Origin: Streptomyces coacervatus
GTDB lineage: Bacteria; Actinomycetota; Actinomycetes; Streptomycetales; Streptomycetaceae
NCBI RefSeq assembly: GCF_029223485.1
Contig: NZ_JARHTP010000021.1
Coordinates: forward strand, 1 to 64,000
Length of the DNA: 64,000 bases
Reading direction: 5' to 3'
Below are positions 28,876 through 38,021 of the stretch, piece after piece. How positions within the stretch are numbered: the stretch's first letter is position 1; the number at the start of each line of letters is the position of its first letter. The notes beneath the pieces were generated by a model that worked only from the letters and a program-made list of their open reading frames with translations, was not told the origin of the DNA and did no database searches. Position numbers and translations under genes: made by a program.

Positions 28876-30657
28876 TCAGCCCAGGGCGGCCTTGAGATGG
28901 GTGACCGTGCCCAGCACGTCGGCCGGAAGGGTGCGCAGTTCATCAAGGGGCGCGGGTGGCGCGGAAGGCTGGGTTTCGCTGTCGACCTGGGCGAACCGCT
29001 CCTCGTACTGCTCGTCGTACGGCTGCTCGTGCGGCTCGCCGCCGGGCTTCCTCCGCTCCGGGGCCCGGGCGCCGGGCGGCTTCGACGCGTCACCGGGAGA
29101 GCCGGGGCCCGCGGGGCGGCCGCTGTCCTGCGATCCGCCTTTGCTCTCCGTGCGGCCGGTGTCGTCGACGTCGACTTCGAGCATCCAGCGCTGCCCGTCG
29201 GAGCCGTCCCGTGGGGTGACGACGACGTCCGCCCGCCTGCCCGGTGCGACAAGGAGTCCCTTGCCGCCGCGCAGCAGGAGCTCCCCGCGCACCGTGAGGT
29301 CGTAGCGCACCTCGCCCGCGTGCACCAGGCAGTCGGCCAGGGTCACCGAGCCCTGGCCGTCGGCGTCGGCGTCGAGGCACAGGGTGGGGTCGGCGCCGCT
29401 GCGCAGCAGACCGTCGTCCTGGTACGACCACTGCTGCGACCCGGCGGAGGAGCAGGCCGCGAGTACGGCCGCGGCGCCGGACCTGGCCCTGCCGCCCTCG
29501 ACGCCGAGACAGAGTCCGGCCTTGGCGTTGCGGAGCCTGCCGCGTCCGATCTCGACGGGCCGTCCCGCGGAGGCGGGCGACGGGGAGCCCGCCGAGGTGT
29601 CGTCCGCGGGGTTCGACGGATGCAGGGTGCTGCTGCTGGGCGCTCCCCAGGTGGCGCCGGAGCCGGGGACAGCGTTGTCATCGGACCAGCCCTTGCTGAC
29701 GAGGACCGTGGCGAGCAGGGCGAGGGCCGTCAGGCCGACGCCCACGACGACGGCCTTGGTGTGCCTTCGCGGCGCGGCAGGCCGGTGGCGCCCGCCCCCG
29801 GGACGTACGCCGCGCCCGGGCGCGAACGCCCGGTCTCCGCCGCGGCCGGGGCGGGAGTCGAGATAGCGCCGGGCGCCCCAGCCGAGCACGGTCTCCGCGA
29901 GCAGAACCTCCAGGCCGCCCTCGAAATGGCTGAGCTGTTCGGCGGCGTGCCGGCAGTACCGGCACTCCATCAGGTGCTGCTGGACATCGGGGAGCAGGGC
30001 ACCGCCGCGGCGTATCGGGACGTCGAGGAGGCGGTTGTAGAAGCGGCATTCCTTGCCGGGCGCGAGTTCCCGGTGGGCGCGCACACAACCCACGCGGAAT
30101 TGCTCGCGCGCCTGCTCCAGCGCGGCCGACGCGGTGGGCGCGTCCACCCCCAACAGACCAGCCGGTACGGTTATGGGTTCGGCCTCGACCTCCGAGTGCC
30201 AGAGCAGGCATTGCGAGGCTCCCGGAAGGGCCTGGAATGCCCGCTCGGCGATTTGCCGCCTTTCGGGCGTCGCGGATCGCGCGGCACGCAGTCCGCGCCC
30301 GCCGGTCGTTTTGCGGAGTTCCGGCAGAAGAGCGGAAATACCGTCATCCGCGGCCCACTGCCTGACCGTGTCCCGGACGGCCATGAGGAGTTGCGGCCGC
30401 AGGGCGCCGCCGCCCGGCCGGCCGAGCACCCGGTGGAACGCGGCGGCCGCGGCCATGGACGCCGGACTCTCCCCGGAGGCAAGGCAGATGACCGCGTAGT
30501 CGTACGTCGCGGGCCAGTGCCGGGCCAGCAGCAATGCGCCCGCACGGGCGCCCGCGGCACCCGGACCCAGCTGCGCGACGAGGTTGCGGTCGGACTCGGC
30601 GGGCCCCGATCCGGGACGCGGCGGGTACGGCGGGCGTGGGGGGTAGGGCGATTGCAC
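28876..30657 (-). CDS. Membrane protein with sigma-like N-terminus, zinc finger and ricin lectin domain
   Basis: 593 residues. After a Pro-rich start, residues about 20-180 resemble the helical core of an ECF sigma factor (ALLLARHWPATYDYAVICLA; TERRQIAERAFQALPGASQ resembles region 4). Then comes a His/Cys finger (DVQQHLMECRYCRHAAEQLSHFE, anti-sigma-like), a basic stretch, one membrane helix (AVVVGVGLTALALLATVLV, near 290) and a Ser/Thr/Pro linker. A single ricin beta-trefoil follows (LCLGVEGG, QQWSYQDDGLLRSG, LCLDADADGQG) and a charged tail. I read it as a surface lectin anchored with a cytoplasmic sigma-like part. GTG 30655-30657 has AAGGAA upstream. Function unknown. Confidence 0.75.
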   Translation of the reverse strand: MQSPYPPRPPYPPRPGSGPAESDRNLVAQLGPGAAGARAGALLLARHWPATYDYAVICLASGESPASMAAAAAFHRVLGRPGGGALRPQLLMAVRDTVRQWAADDGISALLPELRKTTGGRGLRAARSATPERRQIAERAFQALPGASQCLLWHSEVEAEPITVPAGLLGVDAPTASAALEQAREQFRVGCVRAHRELAPGKECRFYNRLLDVPIRRGGALLPDVQQHLMECRYCRHAAEQLSHFEGGLEVLLAETVLGWGARRYLDSRPGRGGDRAFAPGRGVRPGGGRHRPAAPRRHTKAVVVGVGLTALALLATVLVSKGWSDDNAVPGSGATWGAPSSSTLHPSNPADDTSAGSPSPASAGRPVEIGRGRLRNAKAGLCLGVEGGRARSGAAAVLAACSSAGSQQWSYQDDGLLRSGADPTLCLDADADGQGSVTLADCLVHAGEVRYDLTVRGELLLRGGKGLLVAPGRRADVVVTPRDGSDGQRWMLEVDVDDTGRTESKGGSQDSGRPAGPGSPGDASKPPGARAPERRKPGGEPHEQPYDEQYEERFAQVDSETQPSAPPAPLDELRTLPADVLGTVTHLKAALG

Positions 30658-31016
30658 TGAACCAATTCCTTCCAAGCCGCAGGCCGGCGTGCGGAATGCG
30701 CGAAATGCGCATCCGTCGGAAAGCAGGTGCCTGTTTGGTGCATACCTATGCGGTGTCAGATACTGACCGCTATTGGGCCGCTCACTTTCGCACAATTGAC
30801 TCACAGGCAACAAGGAGTTCGAGCGACTCAAGTTCAAAACATGGAAACTTCAGATCAGTTACCGGCGGTATCCGTACCCGCATTCGAAACAACCGTAGGG
30901 CGAGCGTCGAGTTGTGTGCACCCCAGGACGGTTGGTACACGAAACCTCCACTGCCGGGCGGACGCACAGGGAGATCCCAAGCTTCTCTCGGCGGGCTCTC
31001 ATCCGCGTGCGCCAGC
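30658..31016. other. 359-base intergenic region between divergent genes
   Basis: Lies between the divergent ricin-domain and galU genes. It is less G+C-rich than its surroundings in the middle third, as expected for a promoter region. I see no convincing gene, and no clear -35/-10 pair that I would assert. Confidence 0.6.
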
Positions 31017-31964
31017 ATGAGCCGCATGATCGTCCCCCACACCACCTCAGCCCGTACGGTCCGCAAGGCGGTGGTCCCGGCCGCCGGCCTCGGCACCCGC
31101 TTCCTGCCCGCCACCAAGGCGACGCCCAAGGAGATGCTGCCGGTCGTCGACAAGCCGGCCATCCAGTACGTCGTCGAGGAGGCCGCCGCGGCCGGACTCG
31201 ACGACGTCCTGATGGTCACCGGCCGCCACAAGCGCGCCATCGAGGACCACTTCGACAACGCCTTCGAACTGGAGCAGGCCCTCGCCGCCAAGGGCGACGC
31301 GGTGCGCCTGGACGCCGTACGCGACCCCGCCCGGCTGGCCAGCATCCACCACATCCGCCAGGGCGAGCCCCTCGGCCTCGGCCATGCCGTCCTGTGCGCC
31401 CGCCGCCACGTCGGCGACCAGCCCTTCGCCGTCCTGCTCGGCGACGACCTGATCGACCCCCGCGAAACCCTCCTCAGCCGCATGCTCGACGTCCGCGACC
31501 AGTACGCGGGCAGCGTCATCGCCCTCATGGAGGTCCCGCCGGAGCAGATCCACCTCTACGGCTGCGCGGCCGTGGAGGCGACCGGCGAGGACGACGTGGT
31601 CCGCGTCACCGGGCTGGTCGAGAAGCCGTCCCACGAGGATGCACCCAGCAGCTACGCCGTCATCGGCCGCTACATTCTCGACCCGGCCGTCTTCGACACC
31701 CTGGAGCGCACCCCGCCCGGCCGCGGCGGCGAGATCCAGCTCACCGACGCCCTCCAGGAACTGGCCACGGGCGGCACGGTGCACGGCGTCGTCTTCGACG
31801 GACTGCGCTACGACACCGGCGACAAGGCCGACTACCTGCGCACCGTCGTCCGCCTGGCCTGCGACCGCGACGACCTCGGCCCCGAATTCACCGCCTGGCT
31901 CAAGGAGTTCGTGGCCGGACTCGACACCGGGACCAGCTCCGAGCGGCGGCGTCTCGCGGCCTGA
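31017..31964 (+). CDS. galU: UTP-glucose-1-phosphate uridylyltransferase
   Basis: 315 residues. Makes UDP-glucose from UTP and glucose-1-phosphate. The nucleotide-binding signature VVPAAGLGTRFLPATKATPKEMLPVVDKPAIQYVVEEA is near the start (split in this protein at about 20-57), then GHAVLCARRHVGD, LLGDDLID, VEKPSHEDAPSSYAVIGRYIL and GGEIQLTDALQ. The ATG at 31017 has no good ribosome site; the ATG at 31026 is equally possible. UDP-glucose feeds trehalose, glycogen and cell-wall sugars, which fits the nearby glycosidases only loosely. Confidence 0.92.
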   Translation: MSRMIVPHTTSARTVRKAVVPAAGLGTRFLPATKATPKEMLPVVDKPAIQYVVEEAAAAGLDDVLMVTGRHKRAIEDHFDNAFELEQALAAKGDAVRLDAVRDPARLASIHHIRQGEPLGLGHAVLCARRHVGDQPFAVLLGDDLIDPRETLLSRMLDVRDQYAGSVIALMEVPPEQIHLYGCAAVEATGEDDVVRVTGLVEKPSHEDAPSSYAVIGRYILDPAVFDTLERTPPGRGGEIQLTDALQELATGGTVHGVVFDGLRYDTGDKADYLRTVVRLACDRDDLGPEFTAWLKEFVAGLDTGTSSERRRLAA

Positions 31965-32031
31965 TACGGCACCATTCCCGGGGCGGCGACATCAGCGGCT
32001 TCGCCGCGGCCCCCCGGACCCCCAGCAGAAA

Positions 32032-32060
32032 TGCAGGTCGGCAGGGGCCGCCGACCTGCA
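32032..32060. terminator. Hairpin terminator, galU side
   Basis: A perfect 11-bp stem (32032-32042 with 32050-32060) and a 7-base loop lie 68 bases past the galU stop, in the convergent gap. Confidence 0.7.
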
Positions 32061-32093
32061 GACATCGCGAGGCGAAGCCGAGTGACACACCGA

Positions 32094-32123
32094 GGGCCCG
32101 GGGACGACGTACACCCCGGGCCC
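32094..32123. terminator. Hairpin terminator, thioesterase side
   Basis: A perfect 10-bp stem (32094-32103 with 32114-32123) and a 10-base loop lie 17 bases past the minus-strand stop at 32140. Confidence 0.65.
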
Positions 32124-32139
32124 GATGCTCAAGCGCCGC

Positions 32140-32592
32140 TCAGCCGTTGGGCCGCAGCGTCCATACGACGGTCATCTCGCCGGTGACGGCGCCGTCACCG
32201 CGCCGGATCTCGATCGTCACCGGGAACTCGGGGCGCTCCCCTGCGTCCAGCTCCGCAACGACGTCGGCGGCCGGGCGGCCGAGGGTCGCGGTGGCCGTGA
32301 CGGGTCCCATAGCCAGCTTCTTGTACGCGATCTCGGCGCTCACGGCGAGCGGCACGGCCCGCGAGAGCTGATCTCCGAAGGCGGCCAGCACGATCGTCCC
32401 GCTCGCGGTCTCCCCGAGCGTGAACATCGCGCCGGCGTGCGGCCCGCCCACGTGGTTGTGGTACTCACTCTGGTCCGGCAGGGTCACCACGGCCTTCTCG
32501 GGCGTGGTCTCCAGGAACTCGAGGTTCAGGGTCCGGGCCATCGGCACGGTGGCGGCGAGCATCTCGCCGATGGACATCTGGTCTGCGCTCAT
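32140..32592 (-). CDS. DUF4442 hot-dog-fold thioesterase-like protein
   Basis: 150 residues. The hot-dog helix region YHNHVGGPHAGAMFTLGETASGTIVLAAFG carries the NHVG-HAG pattern of PaaI/YiiD-like acyl-CoA thioesterases, followed by beta strands (AYKKLAMGPVTATATLG). Probably hydrolyses an acyl-CoA in the cytoplasm; substrate unknown. ATG 32590-32592 has no strong ribosome site. It is convergent with galU. Confidence 0.8.
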   Translation of the reverse strand: MSADQMSIGEMLAATVPMARTLNLEFLETTPEKAVVTLPDQSEYHNHVGGPHAGAMFTLGETASGTIVLAAFGDQLSRAVPLAVSAEIAYKKLAMGPVTATATLGRPAADVVAELDAGERPEFPVTIEIRRGDGAVTGEMTVVWTLRPNG

Positions 32593-32748
32593 GCCAGGAA
32601 TGTTACCCACGAGTAGTCGGGGGTGGCCAGATCTGTGCGGTGTTCGCGGGATCACGTGCACGGCTCGGAAAGGGTTTGGCGGGCAGCTGTCCCGCCGGGG
32701 GATGTCGGCTGGTGACCTCTCCTGCCGATGCCCGGTGCCCCGGACGGC

Positions 32749-33594
32749 TCAGCCGATGCCGAACGTCCCGTCGGGGGGCTCGGGTGACGGTACGGCGTCC
32801 TCGTCCGCCACCGGGCGCGCGTCGGCGATGAAGGCGTGGATTCCGGGCCCGTACTCGACCCGTGCCGGGAAGGCGTCGGCTGCCGTGAGCCGGGCGAGGG
32901 CAGCCGTGTCGACGGGGTGGTGCGCGGCGACGAGCACGGCGTTGCCGAAGCGGCGCCCGCGCAGGACGGCCGGTTCGGCGATCAGCACCAGTTCCTCGAA
33001 CTCCGTGGCGAAGGTGGCGAGTTGGGAGCGGAGGAAGGCGAAGGGCGCGGCGTCGGCGAGGTTGGCCAGATAGACGCCCCCGTCACGCAGCACCCGGGCG
33101 GCCTCGCGGGCGTAGGCGACGGAGGTGAGGTGTGCCGGGACGCGGGAGCCGCCGAAGACGTCTGCGACGAGCACGTCCGCCGAGTCCGCGGGCGCCGCCT
33201 CCAGCCAGGCGCGGGCATCTGCGGTGTGCAGAGTGATGGCGGCGCCGTCCGGGAGCGGCAGGTGCTCCACGACGAGCTCCAGCAGGGCCCGGTCCGCCTC
33301 GACGACGTCCTGCCGCGAGCCGGGCCGGGTCGCGGCCAGATACCGGGGCAGGGTGAGGGCGCCCCCGCCGAGGTGCAGCACGTCCAGCGGGCTGCCCGGT
33401 TCCGCGACGATGTCCAGGACGTGCCCGAGCCGCCGTGCGTACTCGAACTCCAGATGCGCCGGCTCGTCCAGGTCCACATACGACTGCGGTGCTCCGTCGA
33501 CCGTCAGCAGCCAGGCCCGCTTGCGGTCGACGTCGGGCATCAGCTTGGCGGTGCCGTGATCGACATCTCGGGTCACGGGTATCGGCTCGTCCAC
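32749..33594 (-). CDS. Spermidine-synthase-like class I methyltransferase-fold protein
   Basis: 281 residues. The Rossmann core includes LDVLHLGGGALTLPRYLAAT (motif I), DVVEADRALLELV (acidic residue after beta2), ITLHTADARAWL and DVLVADVFGG. The C-terminal part is unlike true polyamine synthases and lacks a clear putrescine pocket, so the common database name spermidine synthase may be wrong. GTG 33592-33594 is taken as start; an open frame continues upstream as a shadow of the patatin gene. It lies 53 bases after the patatin gene, same strand. Confidence 0.75.
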   Translation of the reverse strand: MDEPIPVTRDVDHGTAKLMPDVDRKRAWLLTVDGAPQSYVDLDEPAHLEFEYARRLGHVLDIVAEPGSPLDVLHLGGGALTLPRYLAATRPGSRQDVVEADRALLELVVEHLPLPDGAAITLHTADARAWLEAAPADSADVLVADVFGGSRVPAHLTSVAYAREAARVLRDGGVYLANLADAAPFAFLRSQLATFATEFEELVLIAEPAVLRGRRFGNAVLVAAHHPVDTAALARLTAADAFPARVEYGPGIHAFIADARPVADEDAVPSPEPPDGTFGIG

Positions 33595-33647
33595 GGGTCC
33601 ATTGTGCCGGGAGCAGGGGCGCGGGCGGGCGGTCCGGGCCCGTCGTT

Positions 33648-34499
33648 TCAGTCGCCCCAGACCTGCGCCACCTCCCCCGCGTGGTCCTTCGCCTGTTCGC
33701 GCCCTGCCCGTGCCGCGGCCGCCCGGACCGAGGGGTCCAGGGCGTTGCGCCCGATCGCGTCCTTCGCAGCCTCCGAGGGTGTCACGACCGCGACCCGTGC
33801 GCCTTGCTCGGCGAGCCGTCCGCCCTGGGCGGCCGGCGAGGCGAGGGGGCCGCCGCCCGAGGCGATGGGAGCCAGGACGACGACGCGTTCGTATCCGCTC
33901 GCCAGATGGGCATTGGCCGGCGAGTACACACCGCCGTCCGTCCAGCGGCGGCCCTCGATGGGCCAGGTCGGCCACACACCCGGCACCGCGCAGCTCGCGG
34001 CGACGGCGTCCGCCAGGGGCACGCCGCTGTCCTTGTCGAAGACGCGAAGCGTCCCGGTGGCCGTGTCCACGGCGGCGATCCGCAGAGGTCCGTCCGGCCA
34101 CTGCGGTGACACGAGCCGGCTTTCGATCGCCGCCCGCCGGGCCGCTTCGGTGGGCGTCCGGGCGGCGAGTGCCATCCGGCCGACCTTGCGGCCGTACGCC
34201 TCGGGGGTGCGTGAGGTGAGTGCGGCCCAGACGAACCGGGCCATCACGCCGGTGCCCAGGCGTGCCGGTATCTCGCCCTCGGGGTCGGCCAGTTGACGTT
34301 CGTACAGCTCCCGCGGCAGCTCCTGTGGTGTGCGCAACGCCAGAAGCTGGGCGGCCACCGCCGAACCCGCCGACGTACCGAACACCACATCGGCGTCCCC
34401 GAGTTCCACGCCCGCCTCGGACAGCCCGTACACCATCCCGGCCAGCCATCCGATCCCGCCGACGCCCCCGCCGCCCAGCACCAACGCCCTGCCCGCCAT
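33648..34499 (-). CDS. Patatin-like phospholipase
   Basis: 283 residues. Oxyanion loop GGGGVGGIG (9-17), nucleophile motif GTSAG with Ser43, and the catalytic dyad partner Asp188 in DGG (188-190) are all intact. Members hydrolyse acyl lipids; bacterial ones include effectors and housekeeping lipases. No signal peptide. GGGGAG precedes ATG 34497-34499. It lies downstream of tuf3 but after a strong terminator. Confidence 0.88.
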   Translation of the reverse strand: MAGRALVLGGGGVGGIGWLAGMVYGLSEAGVELGDADVVFGTSAGSAVAAQLLALRTPQELPRELYERQLADPEGEIPARLGTGVMARFVWAALTSRTPEAYGRKVGRMALAARTPTEAARRAAIESRLVSPQWPDGPLRIAAVDTATGTLRVFDKDSGVPLADAVAASCAVPGVWPTWPIEGRRWTDGGVYSPANAHLASGYERVVVLAPIASGGGPLASPAAQGGRLAEQGARVAVVTPSEAAKDAIGRNALDPSVRAAAARAGREQAKDHAGEVAQVWGD

Positions 34500-34589
34500 G
34501 GTCTCCCCCGCCTCTGTCCGACCCACGACTCCGTGTGCGATCAAGTCTTGCGCACGCCACTGACATTCGGGCCCGGACGGCGGGGTGCG

Positions 34590-34619
34590 CGGCGCCCGCC
34601 CCCGAGGAGGCGGGCGCCG
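34590..34619 (-). terminator. Hairpin terminator after tuf3
   Basis: A perfect 11-bp stem (34590-34600 with 34609-34619) and an 8-base loop lie eight bases past the tuf3 stop. Confidence 0.75.
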
Positions 34620-34626
34620 TGCGTGC

Positions 34627-35808
34627 TCAGCCGACCGACGTCACCGTGCCCGCGCCGACCGTCCGGCCGCCCTCGCGGATCGCGAAGCCGAGCCCCGGCT
34701 CCAGGGGCACGTCGCGGCCGAGCTCGACCGTCATGGTCACGGTGTCGCCGGGCCGGGCGACGGCCGCCTGGCCGAGGTCGACGTCGCCGACCACGTCCGC
34801 GGTGCGGATGTAGAACTGCGGCCGGTAGCCGGTCGACACCGGGGTCGTGCGTCCGCCCTCGCGCGTCGACAGGACGTACACGCGCGCGGAGAAGCGGCGG
34901 CTCGGCGCCACGCTGCCGGGCGCCGCCACGACGTGTCCGCGCCGGACCGCGTCCCGCGGGACACCGCGCAGCAGCAGCGCCACGTTGTCGCCGGCCTGCG
35001 CCTCCTCCATGGGCTTGCCGAAGGTCTCCAGGCCGGTGACGACGGAGTCGACACCGGCGCCGAGCACTTCGACCCGGTCGCCCACCCGGACGACACCGCG
35101 CTCGACCGCGCCCGTCACCACAGTCCCGCGACCGGTGATGGTGAGCACGTTCTCGACGGGCATCAGGAACGGCGCGTCCAAGTACCGCTCGGGCATGGGC
35201 ACATACGTGTCCACGGCGTCGAGCAGCGCCTCGATGGACGCCGTCCAGCGCGGGTCGCCCTCCAGGGCCTTCAGCCCCGAGACCCGTACGACGGGTACGG
35301 AGTCGCCGCCGTAGCCCTGCGCGGTGAGCAGCTCGCGGACCTCCAGCTCGACCAGGTCGGTGAGCACGGTGTCCTCGCCGTCGTCGACGGCGTCGGCCTT
35401 GTTGAGCGCGACGACGATGTGGTCGACGCCCACCTGCCGGGCGAGCAGGACGTGTTCGGCGGTCTGCGGCATGATCCCGTCGAGCGCGGAGACGACGAGG
35501 ATCGCCCCGTCGAGCTGCGCGGCGCCGGTGACCATGTTCTTGACGTAGTCGGCGTGGCCCGGCATGTCCACGTGCGCGTAGTGGCGGGTGTCGGTCTCGT
35601 ACTCGACGTGCGCGATGTTGATGGTGATGCCGCGGGCGGCCTCCTCCGGGGCGCGGTCGATGCGGTCGAAGGGCACGAACGTGCCGGTGCCGCGCTCGGC
35701 CAGGACCTTGGTGATGGCGGCGGTCAGGGTGGTCTTGCCGTGGTCGACGTGGCCCATGGTGCCGATGTTCAGATGCGGTTTGGTGCGCACGTATGCCGTC
35801 TTGGGCAT
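34627..35808 (-). CDS. tuf3: Divergent elongation factor Tu (tuf3 type)
   Basis: 393 residues, full-length EF-Tu: P-loop GHVDHGKTTL, effector RGITINIAHVEYET, G3 DMPGHADYVKNM (usual DCPGH), G4 NKAD (usual NKCD), then two beta barrels with GRGTVVTGAVERG. The many changes relative to canonical EF-Tu and the lone position, away from fusA and ribosomal genes, fit the third tuf gene of Streptomyces, reported as a stringent-response-induced, low-abundance EF-Tu in S. coelicolor and S. ramocissimus (recollection). GAGG precedes ATG 35806-35808. A strong terminator follows. Confidence 0.9.
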   Translation of the reverse strand: MPKTAYVRTKPHLNIGTMGHVDHGKTTLTAAITKVLAERGTGTFVPFDRIDRAPEEAARGITINIAHVEYETDTRHYAHVDMPGHADYVKNMVTGAAQLDGAILVVSALDGIMPQTAEHVLLARQVGVDHIVVALNKADAVDDGEDTVLTDLVELEVRELLTAQGYGGDSVPVVRVSGLKALEGDPRWTASIEALLDAVDTYVPMPERYLDAPFLMPVENVLTITGRGTVVTGAVERGVVRVGDRVEVLGAGVDSVVTGLETFGKPMEEAQAGDNVALLLRGVPRDAVRRGHVVAAPGSVAPSRRFSARVYVLSTREGGRTTPVSTGYRPQFYIRTADVVGDVDLGQAAVARPGDTVTMTVELGRDVPLEPGLGFAIREGGRTVGAGTVTSVG

Positions 35809-36062
35809 GGCGATACCTCGAAGCCTCTTCGTAGGTGAGATGGGGACCCCAAGGACTCGCCGACCCTCCCCCTGCGGGGTCCGCCGGACGATCCGGAGAG
35901 GGTCAGCTTCGGGCGCCGTCGACTGCGGCGACGAGTGTGGGAACGGCAGCCTTCGGGGCATCCGCGACCGCGGATGCTGCGAGGTGGAAGGCGTACCGGA
36001 ACATGACGCCGATCATTGCCGACGCTTTGCCCCGCGTCGAATGGTTTTTCCCTGGGACGAGT

Positions 36063-36785
36063 TCACGCCCCGATGTTCTTCAGTGCCTCCCGCACCGACA
36101 GCGGCGCGAACCGCCCGCGCTCTCGTGCCAGGAAGGTCCGTACGGCCCCCGGGTCGGTCTTGGCGTACTCGCGCAGGCACCAGCCGATCGCCTTGCGGAT
36201 GAAGAAATCGGGGTGCCCGGACTGGCACAGACAGTAGGTGAAGAGGCGTTCGGTGTCGGTGCGTTCCTTGTAGCGCAGCTGATGGAGCAGGGCGGTGCGG
36301 GCGATCCACAGGTCGTCGTCCGCGATCCAGGCGTCCAGGTCCGCCGTCAGCTTCGGGTCGGCCGCGACCAGCGCACCCACGACATGGGCGGCGAGCGCAT
36401 CGACGGTGTCCCACCAGGAGACGGTGGCGACGAGGTGCCGGGCCACCGGCAGGAAGCCGGAGGAGCACACGCGCGCGTGGCGGCGCAGATAGTCGACGGC
36501 GAAGTAGTGGTACTCCCGTTCGGGCAACTGCCAGCAGCGCAGGGCGATCGCCGTGCAGTCGACCTCGGCGGGGCGGGGCAGACCCTCGACGACGGTGCGG
36601 GACAGCGTCCGGCGCACGGGTGTGGTGAGACCCAGGAAAGGGGCCACGTCCTTCATGTACGCCCGCATCGACTCGGCCCGCCCGGGGTCGGCCGCGGCGG
36701 CGTACGTGGTGGTGAGCCGCTCCATCACGGTGTCGGCGAGTGTGCTGAACGGCACATCCACGACGGCCTCACCTGTGACGCTCAT
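36063..36785 (-). CDS. AlkD-like DNA alkylation repair protein, intact copy
   Basis: 240 residues built of HEAT-like helices (VSWWDTVDALAAHVVGALVA, DDDLWIARTALLHQLRYKE, HPDFFIRKAIGWCLREYAKTDP), the pattern of AlkD DNA glycosylases, which remove bulky cationic alkyl bases. The last helices with FIRKAIGWCLREY are the conserved family end. ATG 36783-36785 has a weak ribosome site; ATG 36795-36797 is also in frame. The 5' 518 coding bases and 33 bases upstream are duplicated at 45471-46023, where the gene is truncated. Confidence 0.88.
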   Translation of the reverse strand: MSVTGEAVVDVPFSTLADTVMERLTTTYAAAADPGRAESMRAYMKDVAPFLGLTTPVRRTLSRTVVEGLPRPAEVDCTAIALRCWQLPEREYHYFAVDYLRRHARVCSSGFLPVARHLVATVSWWDTVDALAAHVVGALVAADPKLTADLDAWIADDDLWIARTALLHQLRYKERTDTERLFTYCLCQSGHPDFFIRKAIGWCLREYAKTDPGAVRTFLARERGRFAPLSVREALKNIGA

Positions 36786-36818
36786 GGGACGAACCATACG
36801 GCGATCACACACATATGT
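36266..36818. repeat. 553-bp direct repeat, left copy
   Basis: Matches 45471-46023 at a constant offset of 9205 with only three differences that I could see (at about 36282, 36608 and 36726). It covers the 5' part of the AlkD-like gene and its upstream bases to ACATATGT. Confidence 0.9.
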
Positions 36819-37094
36819 TTGGTGTCCAAGAAAATACCGATACATAGAGCTCCCGCAACTCCCCTGGTCAGACGGTTGGCTGTGTGCCGCCAGCCCCGCC
36901 GTACTCCGAACTGGGCCGTAGGGGCAGGTTCGTCAGCCACACGGCCGAACAGGCATGGCGGTGCCCAGGAGCGCCAAGAAGGATGGCGCTGACAGCCGAT
37001 AGAAGAATTCACGGTCCGAAGCGTCGTGGCCGTGCCCGTCGTCAGCCGTGGCACGTAGAAGCTGCTGCCAGGTCCAGGAGATGCGACGCAGGGG
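36819..37094. other. Gap between repeat and propeller gene
   Basis: With the 33 bases upstream of the AlkD-like ATG this makes a 309-base gap. I see no gene or clear hairpin. It is expected to hold the promoter for the propeller gene. Confidence 0.5.
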
Positions 37095-38021
37095 GTGAAG
37101 CAGGTGGTCCCATCCGTCCCACGTGCCTACGTAGTCAACCGCGATTCAAAGACTGTCTCGGTCATCGACACCATCGGCAACACCGTGATCGCCACGATCC
37201 CCGTAGGCGACTTCCCGACCGGGGTGGCTGTGGACTCGGCCCGGGCCTGGGCCTACGTGGCCAATCAAGATTCGGACACTGTGTCGGTGATCGACACCAA
37301 CACCAACACCGTGACCACCACCATCCCCATCGGCGTCGGCAGTGTCCCATCCGGGGTGGCTGTGGACTCGCCCCGGGCCCGGGCCTACGTGGCCAATCAA
37401 GGCGTGGGCGGCACTGTGACGGTGATCGACACCACCACCAACACCGTGACGGCCACCATCCACGTCGGCGTCAGCAAGCTGTCATTCGGGGTGGCTGTGG
37501 ACTCGGCCGGGGACCGGGCCTACGTGGCCAGTCATGGCACCAGCGGCACTGTGTCAGTGATCGACACCAACACCAACACCGTGACCGCCACCATCCCCGT
37601 CGGCACGACCGCGGCCTGCCTGGACGTGGACCCGACCCGCGCCCACCTCTACGTGACCGGGACCGACGGCACCTCCGACGTCGTGTCGGTGATCGACGCC
37701 AACACCAACGCGGTGATCGACACCATCCCCATCAGCTCCCCCTCGTTCGGGTTGGCCGTGGATCCGATCCGTGCCCGAGCCTACGTGGCCGCCATGACCT
37801 CGAACGTCGTGTTGGTGATCGACACCAACACCAACGCGGTGATCGCCACCATCCCCGTCGGCTCCTTCGTGTTCGGGGCGGCCGTGGACCTGACCTGGGC
37901 CCGGGCCTTCGTGATCAACGCCGCCGACGGCACCCTGTCAGTGATCGACACCAACACCAACGCCGTAACCGCCACTGTCGCCGGCCTCGGCGACTTCCCG
38001 TATGCGGTGGCGCTCGGGTGA
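37095..38021 (+). CDS. YVTN-family beta-propeller protein
   Basis: 308 residues of about seven repeats of 40-45, each with the YVTN pattern: [AR]AYVAN, TVSVIDTNTNTV, ATIPVG, P-GVAVD. This folds as a seven-blade propeller. The coding DNA repeats strongly too (ATCGACACCAACACCAACAC recurs), so it has expanded by duplication. No signal peptide follows the GTG at 37095, unusual because most relatives are secreted; the true start could be lost at the island edge. Function unknown; propellers usually bind other molecules. Confidence 0.8.
   Translation: MKQVVPSVPRAYVVNRDSKTVSVIDTIGNTVIATIPVGDFPTGVAVDSARAWAYVANQDSDTVSVIDTNTNTVTTTIPIGVGSVPSGVAVDSPRARAYVANQGVGGTVTVIDTTTNTVTATIHVGVSKLSFGVAVDSAGDRAYVASHGTSGTVSVIDTNTNTVTATIPVGTTAACLDVDPTRAHLYVTGTDGTSDVVSVIDANTNAVIDTIPISSPSFGLAVDPIRARAYVAAMTSNVVLVIDTNTNAVIATIPVGSFVFGAAVDLTWARAFVINAADGTLSVIDTNTNAVTATVAGLGDFPYAVALG

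Noticed and set aside
30727..31020. 97-residue plus-strand frame before galU
   Set aside because: No ribosome site and no recognisable pattern; it lies in the presumed promoter region.
32749..34566. One 605-residue protein joining the spermidine-synthase-like frame to upstream sequence
   Set aside because: The upstream part is an out-of-frame reading of the patatin gene, which has its own intact motifs and ribosome site.
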